Source of the DNA: an uncultured Sphingomonas sp.
GTDB lineage: Bacteria > Pseudomonadota > Alphaproteobacteria > Sphingomonadales > Sphingomonadaceae
Assembly (NCBI RefSeq): GCF_913777625.1
Contig: NZ_CAJYTI010000006.1
Coordinates: 1-64,000, forward strand
Length of the DNA: 64,000 bases
Direction: 5' to 3'
The notes beneath the pieces were generated by a model that did not search any database, was not told the origin of the DNA, and worked only from the letters and a program-made list of their open reading frames with translations. Positions 25,591 to 35,849 of the stretch are shown here, piece after piece (positions within the stretch are counted from its first letter, which is position 1; every line of letters begins with the position of its first letter). The translations under genes and the position numbers were made by a program.

Positions 25591-25722
25591 TTAGTGGACG
25601 AACAGCGCCACGACGACACCGGCCCAGGCGAATACCGAGGCGAGTACCGCGAGCTTCGCGACCATTTCCGAAGGCGAGGCCTGGTTGGCGGCTGCGACGG
25701 CGCGGGTGCGGGTACGGGACAT
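25591..25722 (-). CDS. Small single-pass membrane protein (43 aa)
   Basis: Starts MSRTRTRAVAAANQASPSEM and ends in a membrane helix VAKLAVLASVFAWAGVVVALFVH. AGGAG 7 bases before the ATG is a good Shine-Dalgarno and decides the start; the frame upstream to 25845 has none. Convergent with the response regulator, 7 bases away. Function unknown. Confidence 0.72.
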   Translation of the reverse strand: MSRTRTRAVAAANQASPSEMVAKLAVLASVFAWAGVVVALFVH

Positions 25723-25750
25723 GTGGGTACTCCTGTGCTCTGTCCCCGCC

Positions 25751-26944
25751 TTATAGCACCCGTTCCTGAACAGAAGCCTGCCCATTGGGGTGAGTCGCGC
25801 GGGTCCGGGGAGGACTGTCGCACAAAACCCACGCATCGACGGCATCGTGGAAAACGCGGACCCCGGTTTCGAGGGTGCCGAGCGTGACGCGGTCGATCGC
25901 CCCGGCGCCGAGGCCCTGCTGGGCGAGTGCGCAGGCGCGGAAATCCTCGGCAGCGAACACGCCGCCGTCGAGCAGCTGCCAGCTGCGTTCCCAATGGTCG
26001 CGCGCCTTGTCGGATGTCGGTGCTTCCGGGATCAGCATGAAATCCTCGACGAGCACCGCGTCCACCGCCTGCGGCATCAGCACCATCAGGTTGATATAAT
26101 CGGGGCTCACCGCAAGCACCGCGCCGGGGAACATCTGGTAGGTATAGGTGATCGCGCCGCGCAGCGTCGGCCAGTCGTCCGACTCCAGCTCGGCGATGCT
26201 CGCGGCACGGCCCACGGCCGAGCGCTGGTGCGGCCCGATCCGGTCGGCCGCCGAGATGCCGTCCTGGAAGTAGGGGGCGATGCTGCCGGCGTGGAGCCGC
26301 TGGATGTGGTAGCTCTCGAGAAACGCATCCATCACCAGCTTCCAGTTGGCGGGGACGCGGTGGGTGCGCCTGCGGAAACAATACTGGCCGGCGAGGTCGA
26401 AGGCGGCGAAATCCTGCGCCAGCGTGTCCGCGTGGGCGAAGTCGGCGGCGTCATCGAACGCGAACCAGATCAGCCCGCCGGCCTCATGCGAGGGCAGGCG
26501 GCGGAGCGCGAAGTCTGCCTTGTCGAGATCGGGGAAGGCCTCCGCGCGGGGGATGCCGGTGAGGCGGCCGTCCAGCGCATAGCTCCAGGCGTGGTAGGGG
26601 CAGATGAGCCGCGGGGCGCGGACCGCCTCGCAGCCCTCCACCAGCCGCGTACCGCGATGCCGGCAGACGTTGAGGAACACATGCACCTCGCCTCGGTTGT
26701 CGCGGGCGATCAGCAATGGCTTGCCGAAGCCGTCATGCGGCACCGCGATGCCCGGTTCGGGGAGCAGCGCGGACGGGGCGAGCACGAGCGGCGCCCGCGC
26801 GAAGATGCGCGCACGCTCGGCGGCGAAGCGTTCGGGGCTGGTATAGACGCTGGCATCGACATGGGTGATCGGCCCTGCGCCCGCATCGCCGCCACGGGCG
26901 AGACGTGCCGCAAGCGCGCGCTGGCCCTCCGTCGGTGCGTTCAT
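25751..26944 (-). CDS. Rieske aromatic ring-hydroxylating oxygenase, alpha subunit
   Basis: A 397-aa oxygenase. The Rieske [2Fe-2S] ligands are C94-x-H96 and C115-x2-H118 ([14 protein letters not shown]). The mononuclear iron site is in the C-terminal domain: D206 (bridging), H213 and H218 in [11 protein letters not shown]. No beta subunit, ferredoxin or reductase is adjacent, so it resembles orphan or demethylase-type members that use general electron carriers. Divergent from ampG with a 40-base gap. Substrate not predictable. Confidence 0.93.
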   Translation of the reverse strand: MNAPTEGQRALAARLARGGDAGAGPITHVDASVYTSPERFAAERARIFARAPLVLAPSALLPEPGIAVPHDGFGKPLLIARDNRGEVHVFLNVCRHRGTRLVEGCEAVRAPRLICPYHAWSYALDGRLTGIPRAEAFPDLDKADFALRRLPSHEAGGLIWFAFDDAADFAHADTLAQDFAAFDLAGQYCFRRRTHRVPANWKLVMDAFLESYHIQRLHAGSIAPYFQDGISAADRIGPHQRSAVGRAASIAELESDDWPTLRGAITYTYQMFPGAVLAVSPDYINLMVLMPQAVDAVLVEDFMLIPEAPTSDKARDHWERSWQLLDGGVFAAEDFRACALAQQGLGAGAIDRVTLGTLETGVRVFHDAVDAWVLCDSPPRTRATHPNGQASVQERVL

Positions 26945-26984
26945 GGCTATCCTCTCCCGAATTTTCGGCTAGTTTCCCCCTTCC

Positions 26985-28727
26985 ATGCCGAACGAACAAG
27001 CCCCCATCGCGGCGCGCGGCCGCGCCACCGTCCCCTATGTCCTCGCCCAGTTCGCCCTGGCAGCCGGTCTTGCTCTGCTGGCAGCACCCTGGGCGCGTAT
27101 CGGGGGGGCGGCGGCACCCGGCACCGTCTTCGCCGTCGGCTGGGCCAACGGTACGGCGACGCTTGCGCCCTCGATGACGTTCCTGCTCGGGCTGCTCGCG
27201 CTCGGCGCAACGCTGGTGCTGAGCATCGTTTGGCGGCGGCGTGGCGGGGCGAGCCTGATCGTCGGCGGAAGCCTGGTCGGTGCGGCGCTGCTGGCGCTGG
27301 CGGTGCTTTTCACCTTGTTCTCGCCGCCCAAGTCGCTCGCTGGCGCGGGCCTGTCGCTCGATTGGGGCGGTGGGGCTGCGCTGATCGCCTTTGTCGCGGC
27401 CTTCTTCCTCGGCCGCGCTGCGGCACCGGCCGATTGGCGGGCGGAACTGCCCGAAGGCGTGCGCCCCTATTTTGCGCGGGGGCCCCTGGCCTCGTTCGCG
27501 CTCGGCGTCTCCTCCGGCTTCCCCTTCGCGATGATCGGCGCGACGCTGACCACCCGGCTGGCCCAGACGGGCATCGACAAGTCGACCGTCACGGCGTTCA
27601 CGCTCGCCATCCTGGTCTACAACTTCAAGTTCCTCTGGGCCTGGATCGTCGACAGCGTGCCGATCCCGATCCTCGGGCGGCTCGGCCAGCGTGTTTCCTG
27701 GCTGATCGTGGCGGGCGTGCTCGTCGTCGCGGCGACGGTCAACCTCGCGCTGGTGGTCCCCGATCCGGCGAATATCTGGCCGACGGTGACCGCCGCCGTC
27801 CTCATGGGCGCGGCGGGGGCCACTTATGACATCGTCATCGACGGCTACCGGATCGAGGTGCTCCAGCCGCACGAACTCGGCTATGGCTCGGGCATGTCGC
27901 AATATGGCTGGCGGATCGGCTCGGTCGCGGCCGGCGCGATCGCGCTGGTGGTGGCGGGGCAGGCGGGCTGGACGGCGGGCTATGTCGCCTGCGCGGTGTT
28001 CGCGCTGCCGGCAATCCTCACCGGCCTGATCGTCGGCGAACCCGAGCGCCACCGCGCGCCCGCCGAGCGCCGCAGCATCGCGACGGTCGCGGCCGGCATC
28101 TGGAGGCCCTTCGTCCAGTTCTTCGCCCGCGAAGGCGCGCTGATCGTGCTGCTCTTCATCCTGGTCCACAAGATCGGCGACACGCTGGCCAATCTCACCT
28201 TCCGTCTGCTGTTCAACGACCTGGGATTCTCGAACGACGAGATCGCCTTCTATGACGTCTCGCTGGGCTTTCTGGCCTATATGCTCGGCATCTTCCTGGG
28301 CGGCATGATGTATGCGCGGATGGGGATGAAGCGGTCGGTGATGGTCAGCCTGACCCTGATGGCGGTCTCCAACCTCAGCTTCGCGGCGCTGGCGGCGGCG
28401 GGGCATTCGAACCTCGGCATGGCCGGCGCGATCGGCTTCGAGAACATCTCCAGCGGCATCGGCGGCGTGGTGGTGATCGCCTATTTCTCGGCGCTGACCG
28501 ACCTGCGCTTCACCGCCGCGCAATATGCGCTGATCTCGGCGGGTGCGAGCATCGTCGGCCGGTTCATCACCGGCACGACGGCGGGCAGCCTGATCAAGGC
28601 GATGGGCTATGTCGACTTCTACGTCCTCACGACGGTGATCGCGCTGCCCGGGGTGGTGCTCTACTGGTGGATGCTGCGCACCGGGCTGGTCGATCGCTCG
28701 ATCGGCAGCGCGGGGCAGGACCGCTAA
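26985..28727 (+). CDS. ampG: AmpG-like muropeptide MFS permease
   Basis: A 580-aa membrane protein. YDIVIDGYRIEVLQPHELG and GSGMSQYGWRIGSVAAG, then GWTAGYVACAVFALPAIL, are the AmpG pattern. AmpG brings anhydro-muropeptides into the cytoplasm for wall recycling. It is longer than E. coli AmpG because of an N-terminal block with about four extra hydrophobic segments, as in other alphaproteobacterial members. It would supply the recycling pathway; no ampC or ampR is present here. Confidence 0.85.
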   Translation: MPNEQAPIAARGRATVPYVLAQFALAAGLALLAAPWARIGGAAAPGTVFAVGWANGTATLAPSMTFLLGLLALGATLVLSIVWRRRGGASLIVGGSLVGAALLALAVLFTLFSPPKSLAGAGLSLDWGGGAALIAFVAAFFLGRAAAPADWRAELPEGVRPYFARGPLASFALGVSSGFPFAMIGATLTTRLAQTGIDKSTVTAFTLAILVYNFKFLWAWIVDSVPIPILGRLGQRVSWLIVAGVLVVAATVNLALVVPDPANIWPTVTAAVLMGAAGATYDIVIDGYRIEVLQPHELGYGSGMSQYGWRIGSVAAGAIALVVAGQAGWTAGYVACAVFALPAILTGLIVGEPERHRAPAERRSIATVAAGIWRPFVQFFAREGALIVLLFILVHKIGDTLANLTFRLLFNDLGFSNDEIAFYDVSLGFLAYMLGIFLGGMMYARMGMKRSVMVSLTLMAVSNLSFAALAAAGHSNLGMAGAIGFENISSGIGGVVVIAYFSALTDLRFTAAQYALISAGASIVGRFITGTTAGSLIKAMGYVDFYVLTTVIALPGVVLYWWMLRTGLVDRSIGSAGQDR

Positions 28728-28730
28728 GGC

Positions 28731-29162
28731 TCAGGGCTCCAGCGGCAGCGCGAGGTCGGCGAAGCTCTGGGCGAGTGCGTGCGCGGTCGGCAGCAGGCCG
28801 GTCGCGTCGCGCACGCCGATCAGGTCGGCGAGCAGCAATGCCGCACCCTGCGGGTTGGTGCGGACCTTGCCCAGCGCGTCGACCAGCGCGGCCTCGGATG
28901 CGGTCATCCGCGGGCAGCACCAGGGGGCGATCTGCACCGGGCCGGTCGCCATGCCCGACATTTCGTGCATCAGCGCGCGCAACAGCATCAGCGGCCGGCG
29001 GAACGCCTTGCCGAACGCGACGAGGAAGGCGTGCGCGGTGCTCGCATCGTGCAGCCCGTTCGCGCCGGTCTGGCGGACGCCGAACAGCAGCAGCCGCACG
29101 CCCGGATCCTCGGGCTGGAGCTGGGGCAGGGCGGTGACGAGGGTCTGGACGGACGGCTGCAT
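28731..29162 (-). CDS. DUF6628-like conserved protein
   Basis: A 143-aa mostly helical, soluble protein with two adjacent cysteines (APWCCPRMTASE), of a family I associate with sphingomonads (DUF6628, from memory). Start at 29162 because GGAG is 6 bases upstream; an earlier ATG at 29189 (MLRRPSENH) lacks one. It ends 4 bases after the convergent ampG stop. It follows folC on the same strand with a 76-base gap. Function unknown. Confidence 0.72.
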   Translation of the reverse strand: MQPSVQTLVTALPQLQPEDPGVRLLLFGVRQTGANGLHDASTAHAFLVAFGKAFRRPLMLLRALMHEMSGMATGPVQIAPWCCPRMTASEAALVDALGKVRTNPQGAALLLADLIGVRDATGLLPTAHALAQSFADLALPLEP

Positions 29163-29238
29163 GTGATTCTCCGATGGGCGTCGGAGCAATCATGCCGTTC
29201 TGTTATTAATAGTCAATCGCAATAAGGCCGGATTGCGA

Positions 29239-30555
29239 TCAGTCGGGCAGTTCGTCGTTTGCCGCGAGCACGACGCCGGCGAGATAGAGCGAGCCGAGGA
29301 TGAGGATGGTGGCTGGCGGGGTGGTGCCGATCCTCTCCGCAAGCGCCTGGAGCGCGGTGGGCACGTCGTCGGCCGTGGAGACGCTCGCAACGCCCAGGGC
29401 GCGGACGCGGTCCGCCAATTCCTCGGGCGCATGATGCGCGTGGCCGGGGATAGGCACGGCGATTGTGCTGGCGAGCCGGGGCGCGAGACCCGCGAGCAGG
29501 CCTTCCGGATCCTTGTTCGCGAGCATGCCGAGCACGAGGTGGCACGGGCGGTCGGCAGCGAGGCTGGCGACGGTATCTGCGATCGCCGTCCCGGCCGCGG
29601 CATTGTGGCCGCCATCCAGCCAGACCGCCGTATCGTCCGGCAGCAAGGCGGTAAGCGGTCCGGTACCCAGCCGCTGCATGCGCGCCGGCCAGCGGGCGCC
29701 GGTCGCAGCGGCGGCAAGCGCCGTGTCGGGGATGCTGAGGACCGTCTGGTGCCGCAGCATCGCAATGGCGAGCGCGAGGTTGCCGGGCTGGTGTGGGCCG
29801 GACAGCGCCGGGAGCGGTGTTTCCACCGTGCCGCGGGCGTCGCGGTAGGTGAGACGGTCGCCCGTCACGGCATAGTCCCACGCCGTGCCTTGCGCGAACA
29901 CCGGCGCACCCGCGGAGGAGACCACGGCAGCGATCTCGGCATCGTAGCGCATCGTCACCATCGGTACGCCGGGCTTGGCGATGCCCGCCTTTTCCCGCGC
30001 GATCTGCGGCAGCGTGTCGCCGAGAAAGGCCTGATGGTCGATGCCGAGCTGGGCGACGGCGGTCGCGATCGGCGCCGCCATCACATTGGTGGCATCCAGT
30101 CGACCGCCGAGGCCGACCTCGATCACGCAGGCATCGGCGGGGGTGCGGGCGAAGGCGAGGAAGGCGGCGGCGGTCGTCACCTCGAAGAAGCTCGCGCCGA
30201 TATCGCCGCCGGCGTCCAGCACCTCGGCGAGCAGCGGGGCGAGGGTCGCATCGTCGATCAGCGTGCCGGCGAGGCGGATCCGCTCGTTGAAGCGGACGAG
30301 ATGCGGGCTGGAATAGACATGGACGCGCAGGCCCGCGACTTCGAGCGCCGCGCGGAGGAACGCGCAGGTCGAGCCCTTGCCGTTGGTGCCGGCGACATGG
30401 AGCACCGGCGGCAGGCGGAGATGCGGGTTGCCGACGCGCTCCAGCAGGCGGGTGATGCGTTCCAGGCCGAGGATGTCGGCGCCGGGGGAGAGCAGAGTCA
30501 GCCGGTCGAGCTGGGCTTGCACGGCGGGATCGGTGGAGCGCGCGAAGTCAGGCAT
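29239..30555 (-). CDS. folC: Folylpolyglutamate synthase/dihydrofolate synthase
   Basis: FolC (438 aa) adds glutamate to dihydropteroate and folates. The ATP loop is VLHVAGTNGKGSTCAFL at about 52-68, followed by the folate and metal residues SSPHLVRFNERI and VIEVGLGGRLDATNV, all typical of the Mur ligase-like family. Last gene of the trpFBA-accD-folC block, separated from accD by a repeat element (30570-30679). Confidence 0.97.
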   Translation of the reverse strand: MPDFARSTDPAVQAQLDRLTLLSPGADILGLERITRLLERVGNPHLRLPPVLHVAGTNGKGSTCAFLRAALEVAGLRVHVYSSPHLVRFNERIRLAGTLIDDATLAPLLAEVLDAGGDIGASFFEVTTAAAFLAFARTPADACVIEVGLGGRLDATNVMAAPIATAVAQLGIDHQAFLGDTLPQIAREKAGIAKPGVPMVTMRYDAEIAAVVSSAGAPVFAQGTAWDYAVTGDRLTYRDARGTVETPLPALSGPHQPGNLALAIAMLRHQTVLSIPDTALAAAATGARWPARMQRLGTGPLTALLPDDTAVWLDGGHNAAAGTAIADTVASLAADRPCHLVLGMLANKDPEGLLAGLAPRLASTIAVPIPGHAHHAPEELADRVRALGVASVSTADDVPTALQALAERIGTTPPATILILGSLYLAGVVLAANDELPD

Positions 30556-30569
30556 GTCGCTTTTGAATC

Positions 30570-30679
30570 AAGCCCCTCCTCCTTGGAGGAGGGGTTGGGG
30601 TGGAGGGATTCCAGAACCTAGGTTGGTCTCGGTGGGACACGGCCCCACCCCAAACCCTTCCCCCGAGGGGGAGGGGCTT
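30570..30679. repeat. BIME-like inverted-duplication repeat between accD and folC
   Basis: Left arm AAGCCCCTCC-TCCttggaGGAGGGG, then TTGGGGTGG; the right arm is the same unit inverted (CCACCCCAAACCCTTCCCCC and on to GGGGCTT). Each unit is a hairpin and the two units face each other around a 40-base centre. Same architecture as the elements at 39699 and 55613. Confidence 0.85.
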
Positions 30680-30689
30680 AAGTGAGGTA

Positions 30690-31550
30690 TTACGCCGCCG
30701 CGCGGGCCTCGCATAGCAGGCCGATCAGCTGGCCCAGCGTGTCGCGCAGGTCGCGGCGGTGCGTCACCATGTCGACGAGACCATGGTCGCGATAATATTC
30801 GCTGGTCTGGAAGTCGTCGGGCAGCTTTTCGCGGATCGTGTTCTCGATCACGCGGCGGCCGGTGAAGGCCAGGGTGGCACCCGGCTCGGCGATCTGGACG
30901 TCGCCCAGCATCGCATAGGCCGCCATCACGCCGCCCGAGGTCGGGTCGGTCAGCACGACGATATAGGGCAGGCCTGCATCGTGGAGCATCTCGATCGCCA
31001 CGGTGGTGCGCGGCATCTGCATCAGGCTGAGAATGCCTTCCTGCATGCGCGCGCCGCCCGAGGCGGTGAAGACGATATAGGGCGCGCGCGCCGCGATCGC
31101 CGTCTCGACGCCGGCGATGAACGCCTCGCCGACCGCCTGGCCCATCGATCCGCCCATGAAGGCGAAATCCTGCACGCCGATCACCGCCTTGTGGCCATGG
31201 ATCGTGCCGCTGGCATTCTGGAAGGCGTCCTGCTCGCCGGTGGTCGCGCGCGCCGCCTTGATCCGCGCGGTGTAGGGCTTGGAGTCGCGGAACTTCAGCG
31301 GGTCCTCGGCGACCTTCGGGCTCGGCAGCAGCTTGTAGGCGCCGTCGTCGAAGAGCTGCTCGAAGCGCTTGGTCGCGCCGATGCGATCGTGGAAATCGCA
31401 GTGCGGGCAGACATTCTGGTTGTCCTCGAATTCCTTCATGAACACCATCTGTCCGCATCCCTTGCACTTGTGCCAGAGATTGTCGGGGCTCTCCTCGCCA
31501 CGGGTGGTGACATAGGCGAGCGCGTTGCGGACGCGCGTAATCCAGCTCAT
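30690..31550 (-). CDS. accD: Acetyl-CoA carboxylase carboxyltransferase subunit beta
   Basis: AccD (286 aa) with AccA transfers carboxyl from carboxybiotin to acetyl-CoA. The zinc ribbon is C29-x2-C32 and C48-x2-C51 (KCKGCGQ, VCPHCD), followed by the crotonase-fold domain with [24 protein letters not shown] and DPTSGGVMA. Four-base overlap with trpA. The trpFBA-accD-folC order is a familiar alphaproteobacterial arrangement. Confidence 0.98.
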   Translation of the reverse strand: MSWITRVRNALAYVTTRGEESPDNLWHKCKGCGQMVFMKEFEDNQNVCPHCDFHDRIGATKRFEQLFDDGAYKLLPSPKVAEDPLKFRDSKPYTARIKAARATTGEQDAFQNASGTIHGHKAVIGVQDFAFMGGSMGQAVGEAFIAGVETAIAARAPYIVFTASGGARMQEGILSLMQMPRTTVAIEMLHDAGLPYIVVLTDPTSGGVMAAYAMLGDVQIAEPGATLAFTGRRVIENTIREKLPDDFQTSEYYRDHGLVDMVTHRRDLRDTLGQLIGLLCEARAAA

Positions 31551-32355
31551 GCGACTTCCTTGCGTGCGGCGACCAGCGCCGTCTTCAGCGTAGCGATATA
31601 GGCACGGACGGGCGCCGCCGCATCCGCACCGTGGCGACCGACCAGCTCGACGATCGCGCTGCCCACGACGACGCCGTCGGCGACGCGGCCGATAGCGGCG
31701 GCCTGTTCAGGGGTGCGGACGCCGAAGCCGACTGCGATCGGCAGGTCGGTCGCGGCCTTGAGGCGGGCGACCGCCGCCTCGATCGAGGCGGTGGCGGCCT
31801 GTTGCAGCCCGGTGATCCCAGCGACCGAGACATAATAGAGGAAGCCCGAGGCGCCCTCCAGCACCGCCGGCAGGCGGGCCGCGTCGGTGGTGGGGGTGGC
31901 GAGGCGGACATTGCCGAGCCCGGCGGCGCGGAGCGCTTCGCCGAGGCTGTCGTCTTCCTCGGCGGGGATGTCGACGCAGATCGCGCCGTCGGCGCCCGCA
32001 TCGCGCGCGGCGTTGGCAAACCATTCTGGTCCGCGGCGCGTCATCGGGTTGGCATAGCCCATCAGCACCAGCGGCACCTCGGGATGGCGCGCGCGGAACG
32101 CGGTGGCGATCGCGAGCACGTCCGCGGTGGTGGTCCCGGCGGCGAGGCTGCGCAGGTTCGCCGCCTGGATCGCGGGGCCGTCGGCCATCGGATCGGTGAA
32201 CGGCATGCCGAGCTCGATCACGTCGGCGCCGCCCGCGACGAGCGCGTCGAGGATCGCGGCGGTAGCACCGGGCGCGGGATCGCCGGCGGTGACGAAGGTC
32301 ACCAGCGCGGCGCGGCGCTGCTCGGCGGCGCGGGCAAAGGCATTGGCGAGCCGGG

Positions 32356-32359
<4 letters not shown>
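31547..32359 (-). CDS. trpA: Tryptophan synthase alpha chain
   Basis: TrpA (270 aa) splits indole-3-glycerol phosphate to indole, which passes to TrpB. The catalytic Glu and Asp are in [19 protein letters not shown] at about residues 47-65, with the phosphate site [14 protein letters not shown] near 210. It overlaps trpB and accD by 4 bases each (ATGA), so translation of the three is coupled. Confidence 0.98.
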
Positions 32360-33581
<1,222 letters not shown>

Positions 33582-33585
<4 letters not shown>

Positions 33586-34220
33586 GATCGGGCCACGGCT
33601 TTAAGGAAAGCGGCGATCTTGTCCACATCCTTGATGCCCGGCGCGGCCTCGATGCCCGAAGAGACATCCACCAGCCCCGCGCCGGTCACGCGGATCGCTT
33701 CGCCGACATTGCCCGCATCGAGCCCGCCGGACAGGATCCAGGGCAGGGGATGCGCGAAGCCGTCGAGCAGCGTCCAGTCGAAGCGCAGCCCGGTGCCGCC
33801 GGGGACCTTGGCGCTTTCGGGGGCCTTGGCATCGTAGAGCAGCCGGTCGGCGGCGCCGCGAAAGGCTGCGGCGGGGAGGAGATCGGCGCGAGTCTTCACC
33901 GCGATCGCGACCCAGCTCCCGCGGGCCGTACGGGCCTTCACGGCGGCGGCGCGCTCGGGCGTGACCTTGTGGAGCTGGATCACGTCGAGCCGCCCGGCGG
34001 CAATGGCGGCATCCAGCAGCGCGTCGTCGGGATCGACGAACACGCCGACGCGCCCGACATGGCCGGGCACCCGCGCGGCGAGTCCCTGGGCCTTCTCGAA
34101 GCTCAGGTGGCGCGGGCTGGGCGGGAAGAAGACGAAGCCGATATGGCTGGCGCCGCCGGCAACGGCGGCGTCAAGCGTCTCGGGCGTGGACAGGCCACAG
34201 ATTTTCGCGGTTGCGGGCAT
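33582..34220 (-). CDS. trpF: Phosphoribosylanthranilate isomerase
   Basis: TrpF (212 aa), (beta/alpha)8 barrel. The catalytic Cys is in [14 protein letters not shown] at residues 6-19 and the general acid Asp in [10 protein letters not shown]. The phosphate site is [16 protein letters not shown]. First of the trpF-trpB-trpA-accD chain; no attenuator or leader peptide was found in the 16 bases upstream, which end at the GNAT gene. Confidence 0.96.
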
Positions 34221-34236
34221 GCACGCCCTCTAGGCG

Positions 34237-34743
34237 CTAGACCAGCTTCTTGGCCAGCACCGTCATGAACAGCGGGAGCACGAGCGGAATGGGGAAGCCG
34301 CGGCGTTCGCCGGTTTCGGCATAGCCGCGACGGACATAATACTCGATCAGCTTGCGGCGTTCCTCGATCACCGTCATCTCGATGCGCGTGCAGCCGAACC
34401 GGTCGCGGGCATGGGCTTCGGCGGCGCCGATCAGCTGGCGGCCGAGACCGCCCGCCTGGCGCAGCGGTTCGATGCAGAGCAGACCGAGATAGGCCGTGCC
34501 GCCGCCCCGGTCGACGACATTGACGCAGCCGATCGCGGTGCCGTTCTCCCAGGCGCTCAGCAATACCTGCGCCGGATCGTCGACGATGGCGGTGAGCGTC
34601 TCGATATTGGTGCGCGGCCCCTCGATCAGGTCCGCCTCATGCGTCCAGCCCTGGCGCGCGGTTTCGCCGCGATAGGCGCGCTCGATCACGGGGTGGATCG
34701 CCGCAAGGTCGGCGGTTGCGGCAGGGCGGATGGTGAGCGGCAT
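34237..34743 (-). CDS. GNAT family N-acetyltransferase
   Basis: A 168-aa single-domain acetyltransferase. IEPLRQAGGLGRQLIGAAEAHAR is the acetyl-CoA pyrophosphate loop (Q-A-G-G-L-G), followed by IEMTVIEERRKLIEYYVRRGYAETG, the usual GNAT C-terminus. Between pyrF and trpF on the same strand. Substrate unknown. Confidence 0.9.
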   Translation of the reverse strand: MPLTIRPAATADLAAIHPVIERAYRGETARQGWTHEADLIEGPRTNIETLTAIVDDPAQVLLSAWENGTAIGCVNVVDRGGGTAYLGLLCIEPLRQAGGLGRQLIGAAEAHARDRFGCTRIEMTVIEERRKLIEYYVRRGYAETGERRGFPIPLVLPLFMTVLAKKLV

Positions 34744-34794
34744 TGGTCTTCCGGCGGTTTCCCTCCTGTGTAGGCGGGAAAAATCCGTTAACTA

Positions 34795-35469
34795 TCAAAG
34801 AGTCGCGGCAATTGCGCGGGCGGCCGCATCCGGATCCTCGGCCTGGGTGATCGGGCGGCCGATCACCAGGATCGACGCGCCGGCATCCACCGCGCTGCGC
34901 GGCGTGACCACGCGCTTCTGGTCGCCGACATGCGCGTCGGCAGGCCGTACGCCGGGGACGACGAAGAAACCGTCCTTCCAGGCAGCATGCGCCGCCTTCA
35001 CTTCCTCGCCCGAACAGACGATGCCGTCGACCCCGGCCGAGCGGGCCAGTTCGGCCAGCCGCATCACCTGCTCGTGCGGATCGGGCTTGAGGCCGATCGC
35101 GGTCATGTCGGCGCCGTCGAGGCTGGTGAGCATCGTCACCGCGACGACCTTGGTGCCTTCGGGCGCGGCCGCCTTGGCGTCTTCGAGCATCGCCCGGCCG
35201 CCGGCGGCATGGACGGTGAGGATCGCCGGATTGAACGGGCGCAGCGCCTGGATCGCCTTGGCGACGGTGTTGGGGATGTCGTGGAACTTGAGGTCGAGAA
35301 AGATCGGCACGCCGATTTCGGCCATCTCGTGCACGCCGTGGCGGCCGTTCGCCATGAAGAATTCGAGGCCCAGCTTGATGCCGCCGACATGGTGGCGGAC
35401 CTTCTGGGCGAGCGCCTTGGCCTTTTCCAGCTCGGGCGTGTCGAGCGCGACATAGATGCGGCTGCTCAT
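34795..35469 (-). CDS. pyrF: Orotidine 5'-phosphate decarboxylase
   Basis: PyrF (224 aa) makes UMP in the last step of pyrimidine synthesis. YVALDTPELEKAKALA, GIKLGLEFF, and the catalytic FLDLKFHDIPNTV (D-x-K-x-x-D) at about 60 are all present, as is VTPRS. The start ATG overlaps the lapA-like gene stop (ATGA). A longer open frame to 36042 is a shadow. Confidence 0.97.
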   Translation of the reverse strand: MSSRIYVALDTPELEKAKALAQKVRHHVGGIKLGLEFFMANGRHGVHEMAEIGVPIFLDLKFHDIPNTVAKAIQALRPFNPAILTVHAAGGRAMLEDAKAAAPEGTKVVAVTMLTSLDGADMTAIGLKPDPHEQVMRLAELARSAGVDGIVCSGEEVKAAHAAWKDGFFVVPGVRPADAHVGDQKRVVTPRSAVDAGASILVIGRPITQAEDPDAAARAIAATL

Positions 35470-35786
35470 GCGCGCGGCTCCTCGACGGCCACAGTCTCGG
35501 TTGCCGGTTCGAACCGGGTCGGCACGGCGGGGATCGAGCGCAGGTCGGCGAGCGCACGCTCGAGGCCGGCGAAGCGCTGCCGCATCCGCCAGCGCAGCGT
35601 CTGATAGGCGACCAGCATCGGCAGGAACCCGGCAAGGAACACGACGATCAAGAGCAGCGGCAGGCTGATATCGGCAACCAGACCCGCCCAGAGCTGGATG
35701 CTCACCCGCTGATCGCCATTGTAGATCACGAACCCGGCGATCACGCCGCCGAGCAGGAGCCACAACAGCACCTTCAGAAACCGCAT
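35466..35786 (-). CDS. LapA/DUF1049-like small membrane protein
   Basis: A 106-aa protein with two membrane segments (LLWLLLGGVIAGFVIYNG and LPLLLIVVFLAGFLPMLVAY) and a cytoplasmic charged tail. The first helix followed by the N-G-D-x-x-V pattern, and the second by a YQTLRWRMRQRF tail, fit the lipopolysaccharide assembly protein A domain family. Couples to pyrF. In other bacteria lapA neighbours pyrF or lapB; a role in LPS assembly is inferred only. Confidence 0.85.
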   Translation of the reverse strand: MRFLKVLLWLLLGGVIAGFVIYNGDQRVSIQLWAGLVADISLPLLLIVVFLAGFLPMLVAYQTLRWRMRQRFAGLERALADLRSIPAVPTRFEPATETVAVEEPRA

Positions 35787-35849
35787 TCCGCTCCCTTCCT
35801 GGAAAACCTCGCCCGCCTTCTAGGCCCGAGCGGCCCCGCTTGCCAAGGC

